NCBI RefSeq assembly: GCF_015350975.1
Contig: NZ_JADKRX010000007.1
Location: forward strand, 55,467-119,466
DNA from: Curtobacterium sp. VKM Ac-1395
GTDB taxonomy: Bacteria; Actinomycetota; Actinomycetes; Actinomycetales; Microbacteriaceae
Direction of reading: 5' to 3'
Length of the DNA: 64,000 nt
In this document: in pieces, positions 25,421 through 35,454 of the stretch
Position numbering within the stretch: the stretch's first letter is position 1
Layout: each line of letters begins with the position of its first letter
Made by a program: the position numbers and the translations under genes
Notes under the pieces: model-generated
The model's database searches: none
Seen by the model: only the letters and a program-made list of their open reading frames with translations
Told to the model about the DNA's origin: nothing

Positions 25421-25870
25421 GGGATGGCACGGTTGCTCGAGTACGCCGGCGCCGGCGACACGGTGGTCGTATGGCGGGTGGACCGGCTCGGCCGATCACT
25501 AGTCGACGTATTGACGACGGTGACGATGCTGGGGGAGCGGGGTATCGGTGTCCGGAGCGTGTCGGACGGGATTGATCCGGCGACGTCGACGGGTCGGCTG
25601 ATGCTGAACCTGATGGTGACACTGGCGGAGTACGAGCGTGAGCTCATCGTCGAGCGCGTCAACGCTGGCATCGCCGTCGCCCGGGCTGCAAGGACCCGGT
25701 TCGGGCGGCCGCCAGTGAACCCGGACGTGATCGCGCGGAAGCTCGCGATTGTTGCTGAGGCCCGTGCCGCCGGCCATACTGCGGCGGATGCGGCGAACCT
25801 CGTGGGTTGGTCACGTGCGACGTTGTATCGACACCAGGCGGCCCCTGAAGCCGCGGCTGGGAGTAGCTAG
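25421..25870 (+). pseudogene. 5'-truncated serine resolvase
   Basis: From GMARLLEYAGAGDTVVVWRV onward the frame is nearly identical to residues 50-199 of the full-length resolvase at 39933-40532 (VDRLGRSLVDVL, MLGERGIGVRSVSDGIDPAT, C-terminal HTH AADAANLVGWSRATLYRH). The first 50 residues, with the catalytic Ser of YTRIST, are absent; upstream sequence is unrelated. The protein cannot be a functional recombinase. It is the first element of a cassette also found complete at 39.9-41.4 kb. Confidence 0.85.
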
Positions 25871-26158
25871 TCGGGTGACGTGTGCATAGATCGGAGCCGC
25901 GGTGACGGTGAGTTGTGGTGGATGGCGGGCCGGCTCGCTCGCGACCCGAACGCGGCGAGACCGGCTTCGCCGTCGCGGCACCCGAAGCCGCGTGTGTGGT
26001 GATCTAAGCCACGATGAACAGCCAAACACATACGTCGCCGTGTGGAAGGCCCAAAGGGTGGGCAGAATCAGGTTCACTCCACCGGCTCGAATGAGCGTGG
26101 CAGGTGCCTGCCGGGTGGCGGGGTTGTGTCGTCGAGGTGGTCGTGGTGCGCTAGCCCC

Positions 26159-26743
26159 ATGAGTTTCTTCACCGATGATGAAGACCCGGGGGATCATGTC
26201 GCCGAGGAGCCGGAGCGGGATCCTCGGCACGGGCCCGCTGAGGATGAGTTACCGGCGGTCGTGTCGCTGGGGATGCGATGGGCGGTCAGTACGCATGCGG
26301 TGGTCGTGTTGGAGTCCGCTCGGGTGTTCTCCGATGGGGTGCTGTTCGAAGTTAGTCGGTACGTGCGTCGGGGGGACTTGACCGTACGTGAGTTCCAGCA
26401 GCTCACGCACGAAGAGCGGTACGGCAGCAGCGACGATCGTGGACGCCGTCTCCGGGTCGGGGCAGTGCTGCCCGACGGGGAAGAAATCAACGACAGTCAC
26501 CGTCCCGGCGCTGAAAGGGGTGCAACCCGGTCCGTCCTTGTCCGCCGCGGGGGAAGTGGTGGTGGCGGTGCGTGGCGGTATCGGCACAGCGACGAGCTGT
26601 GGCTGCACCCGCTGCCATCGGAAGGGCAGCTGACGCTGGTGCTGCAATGGCTCGCGCTCGACATCGCCGAGACACGACTCACCGTCTCAGCCACCGACCT
26701 GGTCCGCGCTGCTGACGAAGCGACCTCGCTCTGGGACGACTGA
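26159..26743 (+). CDS. Uncharacterised actinobacterial protein, cassette copy 1
   Basis: 194 residues (MSFFTDDEDPGDHVAEEPER). It is paralogous along its whole length to the protein at 40783-41379: DPRHGPAEDELPAVV, LGMRWAVSTHAVVVLESARVF, DGVLFEVSRYVRRGDLT, RRGGSGGGGAWRY, ELWLHPLPSEGQL and ALDIAETRLTV. The family is widespread in actinobacteria with no assigned role. The Gly-rich turn and the WLHPLP motif are its hallmarks. The gene sits 288 bp after the truncated resolvase. A conserved boundary, GTCTAGACCCT, lies just downstream (26795). Confidence 0.65.
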   Translation: MSFFTDDEDPGDHVAEEPERDPRHGPAEDELPAVVSLGMRWAVSTHAVVVLESARVFSDGVLFEVSRYVRRGDLTVREFQQLTHEERYGSSDDRGRRLRVGAVLPDGEEINDSHRPGAERGATRSVLVRRGGSGGGGAWRYRHSDELWLHPLPSEGQLTLVLQWLALDIAETRLTVSATDLVRAADEATSLWDD

Positions 26744-26819
26744 CGTGCACACATCTTCAGTCCCCGCCGAGCCGCTCCGGGTGCAGCACCGGGTCTAGAC
26801 CCTTGCACGCATCGGTGGC

Positions 26820-27395
26820 GGAAGGGGTGAGACCGCTCGATCGCCCAGGAACGGTAGCCGAGACCGCGTCTGATCCCGAGGTTCTCGGTCTTGTACGTGC
26901 CGAGGTTCACTCGTTGGAACTCAGCGCCGATCGATGCTGCAAAACGCTCGCTCATGCGCGCGCTGCCGGATTGTCATCCAGGGTTGCGAAGGCAATGGTG
27001 CGGCGCCTAGTCTGCTCTGCCACGGCGTGCATCAGCGCAGTGCCGATGCCACGTCCACGTACTGGCCCGACCACCCCCACGAGCTGGATGAATACCGGAT
27101 CCAATTCGGTGGTTCCGGACATTGACACGCAGAACCCGACAGGTGTCTCCCCGATCATCGCGAAGAGCACCCGCTGTTCAGCGATCGTTTTGTCGTTGCT
27201 GGCCGCTGATTGGACCGTGAGTGGTTCGCAGGCGACCTGCATGTATCTCATCCAACGAGCGTCCCCGGAATCTGCTGTTGCCTGCCGGATCGTGAACTCG
27301 GATGAGGTGAGTTCCTCCAGCGAAGTGAGCCATGCCGCGAGGTTAGGGTCGAAGGTTGGATGCAGCGGGTAGCTGTCAGATCGGATCTCGTCCAC
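26820..27395 (-). pseudogene. Frameshifted GNAT acetyltransferase
   Basis: The first frame (27395-26952, GTG start) has GNAT motifs: VLFAMIGETPVGFCVSMSG and the acetyl-CoA loop VGVVGPVRGRGIGTALMHAVAE. It stops after DDNPAARA. The expected continuation, MSERFAASIGAEFQRVNLGT then GIRRGLGYRSW, is in another frame from 26955, so about one base has been lost within GCGCGCGC. That second frame has no stop of its own and runs into cassette DNA, so the 3' end may have been cut off by insertion. A sequencing error cannot be excluded. Confidence 0.68.
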
Positions 27396-27714
27396 GGGTT
27401 CACGCTACGGCTGGCGTGCTTGAACGTGGGTCGCTGTGGTTCTTGCAGGTTTCGATGATCCCAAGGGCGGCCACGCGACGGTGTGCGCCCCTCGGCAGCC
27501 AGCTCGACGGGGGAATTCTGCTCTGCAGCGAAGTTCAGGGCGCCGTTGAGGAGGCTGCTGTGCCTGATGACCTGGTCGACCATGGTCGCTGAGTCTCGCG
27601 TAGCGCTCCACAGCCGGGCACCTCACCGGGCGGGTCAGCTGCGACACCTGCGTCCGCGGACTTCCAAGGGCACCGACACTGGCGCCGGGCCGTGCGGCAG
27701 CCGATCGGCAACGT

Positions 27715-28215
27715 CTAGGAGCGCGCGTCCGGACCGGACGCCGTCTCTTCGGGCACTACGGCGTCGGACGTGTTGGAGGATAAGCCGCTTGTAAACTGCC
27801 GGACGATTTCCTGCTCGCTAGCCCCGAAAGCATGGATCCGTGCAAGGAGCCGGCGCCGCTCGGGCTCGAAGAACGCCTCTGCTTCGGCGTGTATGTGGTC
27901 CACAGAATGCAGCGTCACGACGCGGCGATCAGCGTGCCCGCGCACGCGGGTGATGTGTCCCGCGTCTTCGAGGCGGTTGAGAAGGATCGTCGTCGCCCCG
28001 CTCGTCATGCTGATGCGCTCCCCGAGGCGCGCAGGAGTGAGCGGCCGACCTGCGTCCTCTGCGCGAAGGATCTCGACGATCGCGGTTGCGTCGGTGGGTC
28101 GCATGTGCATGTGACGTGCAAAGGCCCGCCCCAGGTCGCTCTGTTCTGCACTGAACGCGAGAAGGTCCGCCAGGATGCGCGACGGAGTCTCGTCGTGTCG
28201 ATCTGTCGTGCTCAT
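27715..28215 (-). CDS. MarR-family regulator of the divergent efflux operon
   Basis: 166 residues (MSTTDRHDETPSRILADLLA). The winged-helix core is LTPARLGERISMTSGATTIL, LLNRLEDAGHITRV and HADRRVVTLH, as in MarR proteins. It is divergent from an MFS exporter. Two near-identical palindromes lie in the shared promoter region (28256-28284), so it probably represses the efflux operon and itself until an inducer binds. The C-terminal tail (EETASGPDARS) is variable. Confidence 0.86.
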   Translation of the reverse strand: MSTTDRHDETPSRILADLLAFSAEQSDLGRAFARHMHMRPTDATAIVEILRAEDAGRPLTPARLGERISMTSGATTILLNRLEDAGHITRVRGHADRRVVTLHSVDHIHAEAEAFFEPERRRLLARIHAFGASEQEIVRQFTSGLSSNTSDAVVPEETASGPDARS

Positions 28216-28255
28216 GGGGCTTGACCTCCACTTCTACCTTAGACGCTTCTAGTAA

Positions 28256-28284
28256 CTTTGAATCAAAGCCACTTTGATTCAAAG
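28256..28284. promoter_or_regulatory. Tandem MarR operator
   Basis: CTTTGAATCAAAG (28256-28268) and CTTTGATTCAAAG (28272-28284) are each palindromic and together form a larger inverted repeat. A TAGTAT -10-like box for the MFS gene overlaps the right edge (28286-28291). Confidence 0.8.
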
Positions 28285-28345
28285 GTAGTATGGTCTAGCG
28301 AACCGGCTCTACTGCCCGGTGACAACACTCTGCAGCGAGGCCCAC

Positions 28346-29812
28346 ATGACCGACACCCGAGCGCCGGCACCATCCGATGCGACCACCACCCCGCGGCCAG
28401 GCTGGGCGCTGTTTGTCCTTGCCGTCTCCCAGCTCATGATCGTGCTGGACGGCACGATCGTGAACGTCGCGCTTCCGACCGCGCAGCGCGACCTCGGCTT
28501 CGCATCAGATCAACGCCAGTGGGTCGTGACCGCCTATGCGCTCGCCTTCGGCGCGCTCCTCCTTCTCGGCGGGCGGCTCACCGATGTCCTCGGGCGCCGA
28601 CGGCTGTTCATCGTCGGCCTCGTCGGATTCGCTCTGTCGTCCGTCATCGGTGGCGCGGCACCGAACTTCGGGACCCTCGTTGCCGGCCGGGCAGCTCAGG
28701 GCGCGTTCGGCGCGCTCCTCGCTCCGGCCGCGTTGTCTCTGCTGGCCGCGCTGTTCACCGCACCTAAGCAGCGCGCGAAGGCGTTCGGGGTCTTTGGCGC
28801 CGTCGCGGGCGGTGGTGCAGCGATCGGCCTGGTGCTGGGCGGCCTACTGACCGAGTACACCTCCTGGAGATGGACCCTGTTCATCAACTTGTTCTTCGCC
28901 GCCGCGGCCGTCATCGGCGCCCTGCTGACGATCCCCGCATCGACCTCACGAGCGCCACGACCATCGATCGACGTGCCGGGCGCGGTCCTGGTCTCCGTCG
29001 GTCTCGCCGGTCTCGTCTATGGACTGTCTTCGGCGGAGAGCACCGGCTGGACCAGCCCTATCACAATCAGCAGCATCGCCGGAGGCATCGTCTTCCTCGT
29101 TGCCTTCGTCATCGTCGAGTCCCGGACGCGTCAACCCTTGCTGCCGCTCCGGGTGGTGCTCGATCGCAGCCGCGGCGGCGCGTTCCTGACGACCGGCATC
29201 GTGTCGCTGGCCCTCTTCAGCGTGTTCCTCTTCCTGACCTACTACCTGCAGGCGCTTCGCGGGTACACGCCGCTCCTGACCGGGGTCGCGTTCCTGCCGC
29301 TGCCGATCTCGATCGCCGTCACGTCCATCGTCATCGCCCCCCGCTCGCTCGCCCGCTTTGGACCGAAGGTCCTCCTCGTCACGGGGCCTCTGCTGGCCGC
29401 GGCAGCGCTGCTGATCCTCAGCACGATCTCTCTCCACAGCAACTACTGGTTCACCATCGTGCCGGCACTGGTCGTCCTCGGTCTCGGTATGGGTCACGTC
29501 TTCTCAGCGTCTCCGAACATCGCCACCTCCAACCTCGATCCCGGAGACCTCGGCGTCGGCTCAGCGATGGTGAACACCACCCAGCAGGTCGGCGGCGCGA
29601 TCGGCACAGCTCTGCTGTCCGTCATCGCCACCACCACCGTCTCCCGGTACCTCGCCGACCACGGAACAGGCGCCACCGCTCAGCAGCTCGCCCAGCTCGC
29701 CAGCTACCAGACGGCGTACCTCGCTGCCGTCGGCATCATCGTCGCACTCAGCGTGACCACCAGCATCCTCATCCGCAACACCGGGCGCGCCGGCGCCACA
29801 GCCAAACCCTGA
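28346..29812 (+). CDS. MFS drug exporter, DHA2-like
   Basis: 488 residues from ATG 28346, 6 nt after GCGAGG. About 14 transmembrane helices are visible. Motif A is GGRLTDVLGRRR, the TM1 signature is LMIVLDGTIVNVALPTAQRDL and motif C is GAVAGGGAAIGLVLGG, as in the DHA2 family of proton-driven multidrug exporters. It heads an operon with a VOC protein (52 bp downstream) and an esterase, suggesting export plus chemical modification of a toxic compound. The divergent MarR gene is the likely regulator. The substrate is unknown. Confidence 0.9.
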   Translation: MTDTRAPAPSDATTTPRPGWALFVLAVSQLMIVLDGTIVNVALPTAQRDLGFASDQRQWVVTAYALAFGALLLLGGRLTDVLGRRRLFIVGLVGFALSSVIGGAAPNFGTLVAGRAAQGAFGALLAPAALSLLAALFTAPKQRAKAFGVFGAVAGGGAAIGLVLGGLLTEYTSWRWTLFINLFFAAAAVIGALLTIPASTSRAPRPSIDVPGAVLVSVGLAGLVYGLSSAESTGWTSPITISSIAGGIVFLVAFVIVESRTRQPLLPLRVVLDRSRGGAFLTTGIVSLALFSVFLFLTYYLQALRGYTPLLTGVAFLPLPISIAVTSIVIAPRSLARFGPKVLLVTGPLLAAAALLILSTISLHSNYWFTIVPALVVLGLGMGHVFSASPNIATSNLDPGDLGVGSAMVNTTQQVGGAIGTALLSVIATTTVSRYLADHGTGATAQQLAQLASYQTAYLAAVGIIVALSVTTSILIRNTGRAGATAKP

Positions 29813-29864
29813 CTGCCAGATTCACACCTCACCCAACGCTCGACACCACCCACGGAGTGACCTC

Positions 29865-30302
29865 ATGAAGCTCAACCACGTCAACCTCTGCGCCAGCGAT
29901 GTCGCCACCTTGGCCCACACGCTGGACACCCACTTCGGCTACCGCACGCTCGAGCTCGGCACAGTGCCCGACCTGCCGTGGGCCACCAACCCAGGAAGCG
30001 CTTACGCAATCCTCGTCGGCGAAGACGTCTCCGACATCGTCATCACGCAGATCGACCCCGTGCCCGAGGGTGAGTCCGCGTACCCTCCGCAGTTCCACTT
30101 CGGCCTGATCCAGGACACCAAGGAAGCCGCGTACGCCAAGCACGCCGAACTCATCGAGGCCGGGTTCACACCGCATGACGTCGCCGACGGCTTCGAGGTC
30201 CTCGGCGCCACATGGACGGCGTTCTACTGCCCCCTCGGAGACGGACTCGAGATCGAGATCAACTACCGCACCCACTCCGACATCCTCGACGGAACGAACT
30301 GA
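29865..30302 (+). CDS. VOC-family protein (glyoxalase/dioxygenase-like)
   Basis: 145 residues. It starts MKLNHVNLCASDVATLAHTL, the typical first betaalphabetabetabeta unit, and repeats the pattern at FHFGLIQDTKEAAYAKHAEL and AFYCPLGDGLEIEINY. Candidate metal ligands are His5, His98 (FHFG) and Glu in LEIEINY. VOC proteins include glyoxalase I, extradiol dioxygenases and antibiotic-resistance enzymes. Placement in an efflux operon favours detoxification. The stop overlaps the esterase start by one base (TGATG). Confidence 0.85.
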   Translation: MKLNHVNLCASDVATLAHTLDTHFGYRTLELGTVPDLPWATNPGSAYAILVGEDVSDIVITQIDPVPEGESAYPPQFHFGLIQDTKEAAYAKHAELIEAGFTPHDVADGFEVLGATWTAFYCPLGDGLEIEINYRTHSDILDGTN

Positions 30303-31213
30303 TGCCCCCGATGCGCCGCCCGTTTAACCCGGTCTTCTGGGCACTTGCCAACGTCGGATCACGAGCCCGATACGTTCCAAAGGTCGCTGCTCCCTTCACG
30401 ACCGCCGAGCTCCCTCCAGAACGACGACTGCAGGTGCCGACACGGCACGGCACACTCAACGCGGTCGTCATCAGCCCCGGCACACCGACCGCTTCTGCAG
30501 AGCCAGCACCGCCTGTCATCGTGCAGTTCCACGGCGGCGGGTTCCTCAACCGATACCCGGAGCAAGACCGTCACCTCGCACGGTTCCTGGCCGCGAAGCT
30601 CGGCGCGGTCGTCGTCATGCCCGACTATTCGATAGCGCCGAAAGTGCGCTACCCGGTCGCCGAGGAGGAGGCGTTCGACGTCGTCCGGTGGGTGCAGGAC
30701 TCCGGGTATCGGCACGGCTGGGACGGTCGACGACTGTTCCTGTCAGGCATCAGCGCGGGCTCGAAGCTATCGATGAACGTGTGCCAGCAACTCCACGCCA
30801 CCGGGGGAACGCGACCGCTGGCCGTGTCGCTCGTTGTCCCCGTAACCGACATGAGCCGCACCGATCGACGATCGGAGATCCCACGGCCGGCGATCAGCCC
30901 GTTCATCCAACGATTGGTGAGTTGGGCGTACTTCCCGGACGAGGACCGCCGACGAGAGGCGCTTGCAGCTCCGCGCTTCGACGGAAACCTCCCGGCGAAG
31001 ATGCCGCCCACTCTGATCCAGACGGGGAAACACGACACACTCTGTGTGGAGGGTAAGGAGCTCGCGGAGACGCTGCGGATCGGCGGGGTGGAAAGCAGGT
31101 ACATCGAGTACCCCGGAGCGGACCACGACTTCTACGCCAGCAAGCCCGCCGCCCGTGTCGAGAGCGTCCTCACCGAGATCACCGCGTTCTTCGCCAGCCA
31201 CCTTCCGCGCTGA
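30302..31213 (+). CDS. Alpha/beta-hydrolase, hormone-sensitive lipase type
   Basis: 303 residues from ATG 30302, overlapping the VOC stop. Motifs of the HSL family are present: oxyanion HGGGF, nucleophile GISAGS, catalytic Asp in TGKHDTLC and His in GADHDFY. It is an esterase acting on small acyl or aryl esters; the substrate is unknown. Being third in the MarR-regulated operon, it may hydrolyse the same compound that the MFS protein exports. Confidence 0.88.
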   Translation: MPPMRRPFNPVFWALANVGSRARYVPKVAAPFTTAELPPERRLQVPTRHGTLNAVVISPGTPTASAEPAPPVIVQFHGGGFLNRYPEQDRHLARFLAAKLGAVVVMPDYSIAPKVRYPVAEEEAFDVVRWVQDSGYRHGWDGRRLFLSGISAGSKLSMNVCQQLHATGGTRPLAVSLVVPVTDMSRTDRRSEIPRPAISPFIQRLVSWAYFPDEDRRREALAAPRFDGNLPAKMPPTLIQTGKHDTLCVEGKELAETLRIGGVESRYIEYPGADHDFYASKPAARVESVLTEITAFFASHLPR

Positions 31214-31672
31214 TGGTCTCATCGTGCGAGCGTGGAACCGACTCCTGGGCTGTCCCGGTGAGCACTGATGTCGAGCCACGCCCTTTGGCGTTCGTTAGCG
31301 GTCGGTGCCTATCACAAACGATCGTTTCTGCATGCCCGTCAGACGGTCGCTCCCCGGACGCGTTCGAGACCGCGGGGGAGTGGGTCAAGGATCCAGGATG
31401 TGAGTAGCTGCGCTCGGCGTCGTCCTTTTTGCTGCGCTCCGTGCCGTGATCGTGCGCGCAGGCTGATCGGCTGCGGCTGATCACGCAGTGCCTTGAGGCT
31501 TCCCGTCGACCTGCTGAGCTGTCGAGCTGTCAGTCGTCGCCGATTCGCGGAACGATGGCTCTGTCGTCTTTCACTAGGCTCATGGCATGGCAGTCAAGAG
31601 GAATCATCGTGTGCCATCGCAGGCGCGGCCGGTCGCGATGTTCCCGTCAGTGCGCGTGACGGCGGTGTTTCG
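31214..31672. other. Region without a supported gene
   Basis: No frame here has good codon bias, and I see no repeat or RNA gene. Confidence 0.5.
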
Positions 31673-31897
31673 GTGAGGCGGGTGCCGATGCAGAGCGGCG
31701 ACCTCGTGTCGGTGGGGTACGACGATGCTGAGCGCGCCCTTGAGGTGGAGTTCGTTGGAGCGACCGTGCGTCTGTACCTCGACGTACCGCAGGACGTCTT
31801 CGAGGGACTGCTCTTAACGCATGATCACGGGGCGAACGTTCGCAAGTACTTCGACGTGCGTGTGGATCAGGGCGGTTACCGGTACCTCGAGATGTGA
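31673..31897 (+). CDS. KTSC-like small protein
   Basis: 74 residues from GTG 31673, or 69 from ATG 31688 (MQSGDLVSVGYDDAERALEV). The pattern SVGYD...LEVEF.G..VRLYLDVPQDVFEGLL matches the small KTSC domain, whose function is unknown. C-terminal sequence (KYFDVRVDQGGYRYLEM) completes the domain. It stands alone with no obvious partner. Confidence 0.62.
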   Translation: MRRVPMQSGDLVSVGYDDAERALEVEFVGATVRLYLDVPQDVFEGLLLTHDHGANVRKYFDVRVDQGGYRYLEM

Positions 31898-32170
31898 GTC
31901 CACTGTCCGGTAGCGCCTAGGCCGCGCCGGCAGCGTGTTCGACTCTGTATCGGCGTCGGGTGGCGAGGGCTGTCTGAACGGGGATAGATGCCCTCGTTCG
32001 GGGGTGCCCTGTATTCACAGAAGACCGATAGGTTTCGAGTGCCCCTCATCTGAGGCGACGTCATAGTCGACGGACGGTGCGGGCGTTTCACGTCTTTCGA
32101 GCGGCTGTCCTGGGGGACGCCGAGCTCTATCACCGCACCTTCTGTGTTGTCACTCGTTCTAGGGGAACCC

Positions 32171-35100
32171 GTGCTTCTTGCTCCACGCCGCCCTGCGGCT
32201 CATTCATCCTTCGGTTGGAAGGTCGCACTCGTCGGGGCGGTCAGCGTCGCGCTTGTCGGGGGTGTCGCGCAGACCGCGCACGCCGCGATCCCGGGCGGCC
32301 CCACCACGACCGGTCTGACCGGGTCCCGTCCGTCAGCCACCACACTGCCGTTCGCCGTGTCCGACCAGGTCGGCGTCGCCGTCGACGTCGCAACGGGCAA
32401 CCTCGAGGTCACGACCGCAGGGCTGTCGCTGCCGGGTGTGAGCGGCACGAACGCGATCGCGCAGACCTACAACTCCCTCGGTTGGCAGGCCGCGAGCACG
32501 AGCACCCAGCAGGCGGCCCGGTGGTCCACAGGTATCGCCGGCGCTGGGTCGTTCTCGGCTGGCGCGTCGGGTGCGGTTGTGTACACGGCGGCGGATGGTG
32601 CGACGTGGACGTTCACGCCGGCGACGTCGACGACGTTCACTCCGCCGGCCGGGTTCCTCCGGAAGCTGACCGCTTCAGCGACCACTAACCCGACGTACAC
32701 GATGACGGACCCGGCGACGGGGCAGGTCATCACTTCCAACGTCAATGGGCTTCCCGTGTCTGTCGCGGACCGGAACGGGAACACGGTCGCGATTTCCAAC
32801 GGCCTCAACGTGCCGACCTCGATCGTCAGCACCGCTGGCACTGCCGCGGCGAAGACTGCGACGGGTGCGTACGACTCGACGTCGCGGACCTACACGGTGA
32901 CGCAGGGCTCCGGTTCCGCTGCCCGGTCGGTGAAGTGGGTGAAGGACACCAACGGCAACCTCACCTCCTACGTCGACGGCGCTGGGAAGACCACCACGTT
33001 CGCCTACTCCGGTAACGACCTCACCAGCATCACCAGCCCGACCGGTGCGACAACGACCATCAGCTACTCGGGAACCACCCACAAGGTGTCCCAGGTGGCG
33101 CAGTCCAACACCACGGCGGGCGCTGCCGGCGCGTCGACGACGCGTCTGAGCTACGCGTCGGCGACGTCGACCCTGGTCGCGAGCCCGAACACGGACACCG
33201 CGACTGCGGTGGCGTCGGTGCCGCACACCACCTACAGCATCAACTCGTCCCAGAAGCTCGTGAACAGCGTCACCGACGCTGCCGGCCGAGTCCGGTCGAA
33301 GACGTACAACGGTGCGAACCTGCAGCCCACGACCTCGACGGTCGGGTCGGGATCGTCCGCGTCGACGACAACTGCGACGTATGGGGCGAACAGCAGCCAG
33401 TCGCTGACGAAGGTCGCCTCGAGCGGGGGAGCGTCCCAGTCGCTGAGCTACAACGCGTCCCCGGCAGCAACGGCGTACTCGCCGGCTTCCACCACCGACG
33501 ACGCTGGCAACACGTCGAACCGCACATATGACGGTGTTGGGAACCAGCTGAGCAACAGCACCGGCACTGGTGCCACCGCTGCAACGTCGACGCTGACCTA
33601 CACGGCTGGGCAGGTCGCGACCGCGACTGCGCCGGGCAACGGCACGAACAAGACGACCTACAGCTACACGAACAAGCAGCTCACCGGTGTCACCCCCGTG
33701 ACCGGGACCAGCCTCGGTGCCCGCGCGTACACGTACGACGCCCTCGGACGGATCGCATCCGCGTCCGACGGCGCCGGCCGGACCACGTCGTACACCTACG
33801 ACGGCGACGACCGGGTGCTGACGACCTCGTTCTCGGACTCCACACCGACGGTGACGAACACGTACGACAACGCCGGACACCTGCTCACCCAGGCGTCGGG
33901 GTCGGGCACGGTGACGAACACCTACGACCAGCTCGGCAACCTCCTCACCACTGGCAACACCGCGAGCCCGTCCGGGATCAGCACCATCACGTACGCGTAT
34001 GACAAGGCCGGGAACCAAACGTCGTACGCCGACCAAGACGGCACCACCAAATCCGCCTACGACGACTCGGGTGTGCTGATCTCGACCACGACGCCGGCGC
34101 CGAACAAGCCGACCGAGACGATCAACTTCGTCACCGACACCAACGGCCGTCGCACCGACACCTACGTCGACTCGAACGCCGATAACAGCAGCTGGGCAAG
34201 TCGCACGCACACCGACTACGACACCAACGGCCGCGTCAAGGAGATCCAGGGGTGGATCGGCACGACCGGGCAGCGGCTCTACGACTTGAACTACTGCTAC
34301 AACGCCGGTAGCACCGCGCCCACCTGCGGGACCACGACCACGAACGACCGGTCCAAGATTCAGTGGGTTGGTGACAGTGTCTCCGGGCAGAGCACTGCGT
34401 ACACGTACGACACCAGTGGCCGGATCACGAAGACCGTCACCACCGGCAGCGGGAAAGCGACTCCGGGAACGTGGGAGTTCGGCTACGACATCCGCGGCAA
34501 CCGCACCAGCACGAAGTTCACCAAGAGCAACGGCGACGTCACCACGAACCAGACGCTGACCTACAACGCGGCGAACCAGATCACCACCGCCGGGTTCGGC
34601 TACGACGGGGCCGGTAACCTCACCGCGCTGCCCGAATACGCGTTCACGTACAACGCGGCCGAGCAGATGACCAAGGCCGTCCGCAACGGATCCACGACGA
34701 CGAACTACACGTACGCCGGCGCCGACCAGAAGTCGGTCCTGTCCATCGCCACACCGGGCGGCGACAACCGCACCTACCAGTACGGACGTGCGGACCAGAA
34801 CGGCAATCCCACGCTGACGAGCTCGACGACGAACGCGCACCGGTCGAACATCGTCAACGACGCGAAGACCGGGCAGCCCATCGCCCTGTCGACCCCCTCG
34901 AACGTGCTCGGTCAGTACCAGTACGACGGCTCCGGGAACATTTGGGGCATCCTCGTCGACGCCACTGCCGCGTTCGACGTCGACTACGACCCGTACGGCA
35001 CCAGTACCGTCGCCTACAACGGCGGCGGCGACGGACTCGCAGCCAACCCCTTCGGCTTCAAAGCTGGCATCGAGGACACCCACACCGGCCTCGTGAAGTT

Positions 35101-35446
35101 CGGGCAGCGCTGGTACGACCCGTACTGGGGCTCCTGGACCCAGCAAGACACCCTCGACAGCCCCCTCGACCCCAGCAACGGCAACCGGTACGCCTACGCA
35201 GCAAGCGACCCCATTAACGGAAGCGATCCGCGCGGGCTGGCATACTGCTCCTCATCAGTGGGTTGCTACACCACGCCGGACGGCACTGACCACTTGGGAA
35301 CTGGTCCCGCTGAAACTGATGCACAGCAGCGTGCGGCGAACGGATGTGTACTTTCACTCGCGATCGCGGCCTTCTCGGGTGCAGGTGCTGTTGCATATGG
35401 GCTTGGGGTTGGAGCCACACTTGGAATCTGTGGATATTCTCTTTAG
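32171..35446 (+). CDS. Secreted RHS/YD-repeat protein with variable tip
   Basis: 1091 residues from GTG 32171, directly after AGGGGAACCC. A signal peptide (WKVALVGAVSVALVGGV) ends near AHA. YD repeats of the form YTYDALGRIASASDGAGR and YDNAGHLLTQASG fill the body. The RHS core at about residues 935-1025 ends with the motif GNRYAYAASDPINGSDPRG, after which RHS proteins carry a variable effector. The remaining 70 residues include a Gly/Ala-rich hydrophobic segment (LSLAIAAFSGAGAVAYGLGV) with lower GC than the body. This could be a membrane-active toxin tip. The next gene is a candidate immunity protein. Confidence 0.85.
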   Translation: MLLAPRRPAAHSSFGWKVALVGAVSVALVGGVAQTAHAAIPGGPTTTGLTGSRPSATTLPFAVSDQVGVAVDVATGNLEVTTAGLSLPGVSGTNAIAQTYNSLGWQAASTSTQQAARWSTGIAGAGSFSAGASGAVVYTAADGATWTFTPATSTTFTPPAGFLRKLTASATTNPTYTMTDPATGQVITSNVNGLPVSVADRNGNTVAISNGLNVPTSIVSTAGTAAAKTATGAYDSTSRTYTVTQGSGSAARSVKWVKDTNGNLTSYVDGAGKTTTFAYSGNDLTSITSPTGATTTISYSGTTHKVSQVAQSNTTAGAAGASTTRLSYASATSTLVASPNTDTATAVASVPHTTYSINSSQKLVNSVTDAAGRVRSKTYNGANLQPTTSTVGSGSSASTTTATYGANSSQSLTKVASSGGASQSLSYNASPAATAYSPASTTDDAGNTSNRTYDGVGNQLSNSTGTGATAATSTLTYTAGQVATATAPGNGTNKTTYSYTNKQLTGVTPVTGTSLGARAYTYDALGRIASASDGAGRTTSYTYDGDDRVLTTSFSDSTPTVTNTYDNAGHLLTQASGSGTVTNTYDQLGNLLTTGNTASPSGISTITYAYDKAGNQTSYADQDGTTKSAYDDSGVLISTTTPAPNKPTETINFVTDTNGRRTDTYVDSNADNSSWASRTHTDYDTNGRVKEIQGWIGTTGQRLYDLNYCYNAGSTAPTCGTTTTNDRSKIQWVGDSVSGQSTAYTYDTSGRITKTVTTGSGKATPGTWEFGYDIRGNRTSTKFTKSNGDVTTNQTLTYNAANQITTAGFGYDGAGNLTALPEYAFTYNAAEQMTKAVRNGSTTTNYTYAGADQKSVLSIATPGGDNRTYQYGRADQNGNPTLTSSTTNAHRSNIVNDAKTGQPIALSTPSNVLGQYQYDGSGNIWGILVDATAAFDVDYDPYGTSTVAYNGGGDGLAANPFGFKAGIEDTHTGLVKFGQRWYDPYWGSWTQQDTLDSPLDPSNGNRYAYAASDPINGSDPRGLAYCSSSVGCYTTPDGTDHLGTGPAETDAQQRAANGCVLSLAIAAFSGAGAVAYGLGVGATLGICGYSL

Positions 35447-35454
35447 GAGCGACA

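Noticed and set aside
27405..27647. Minus-strand frame between GNAT and MarR genes
   Set aside because: Arg/Pro-rich, no motif, no ribosome-binding site; the 319-bp gap holds nothing I can support.
32675..35146. 823-residue open frame on the minus strand
   Set aside because: It is antisense to the RHS gene and full of Val/Arg/Gly runs; GC-rich repeats keep the frame open.
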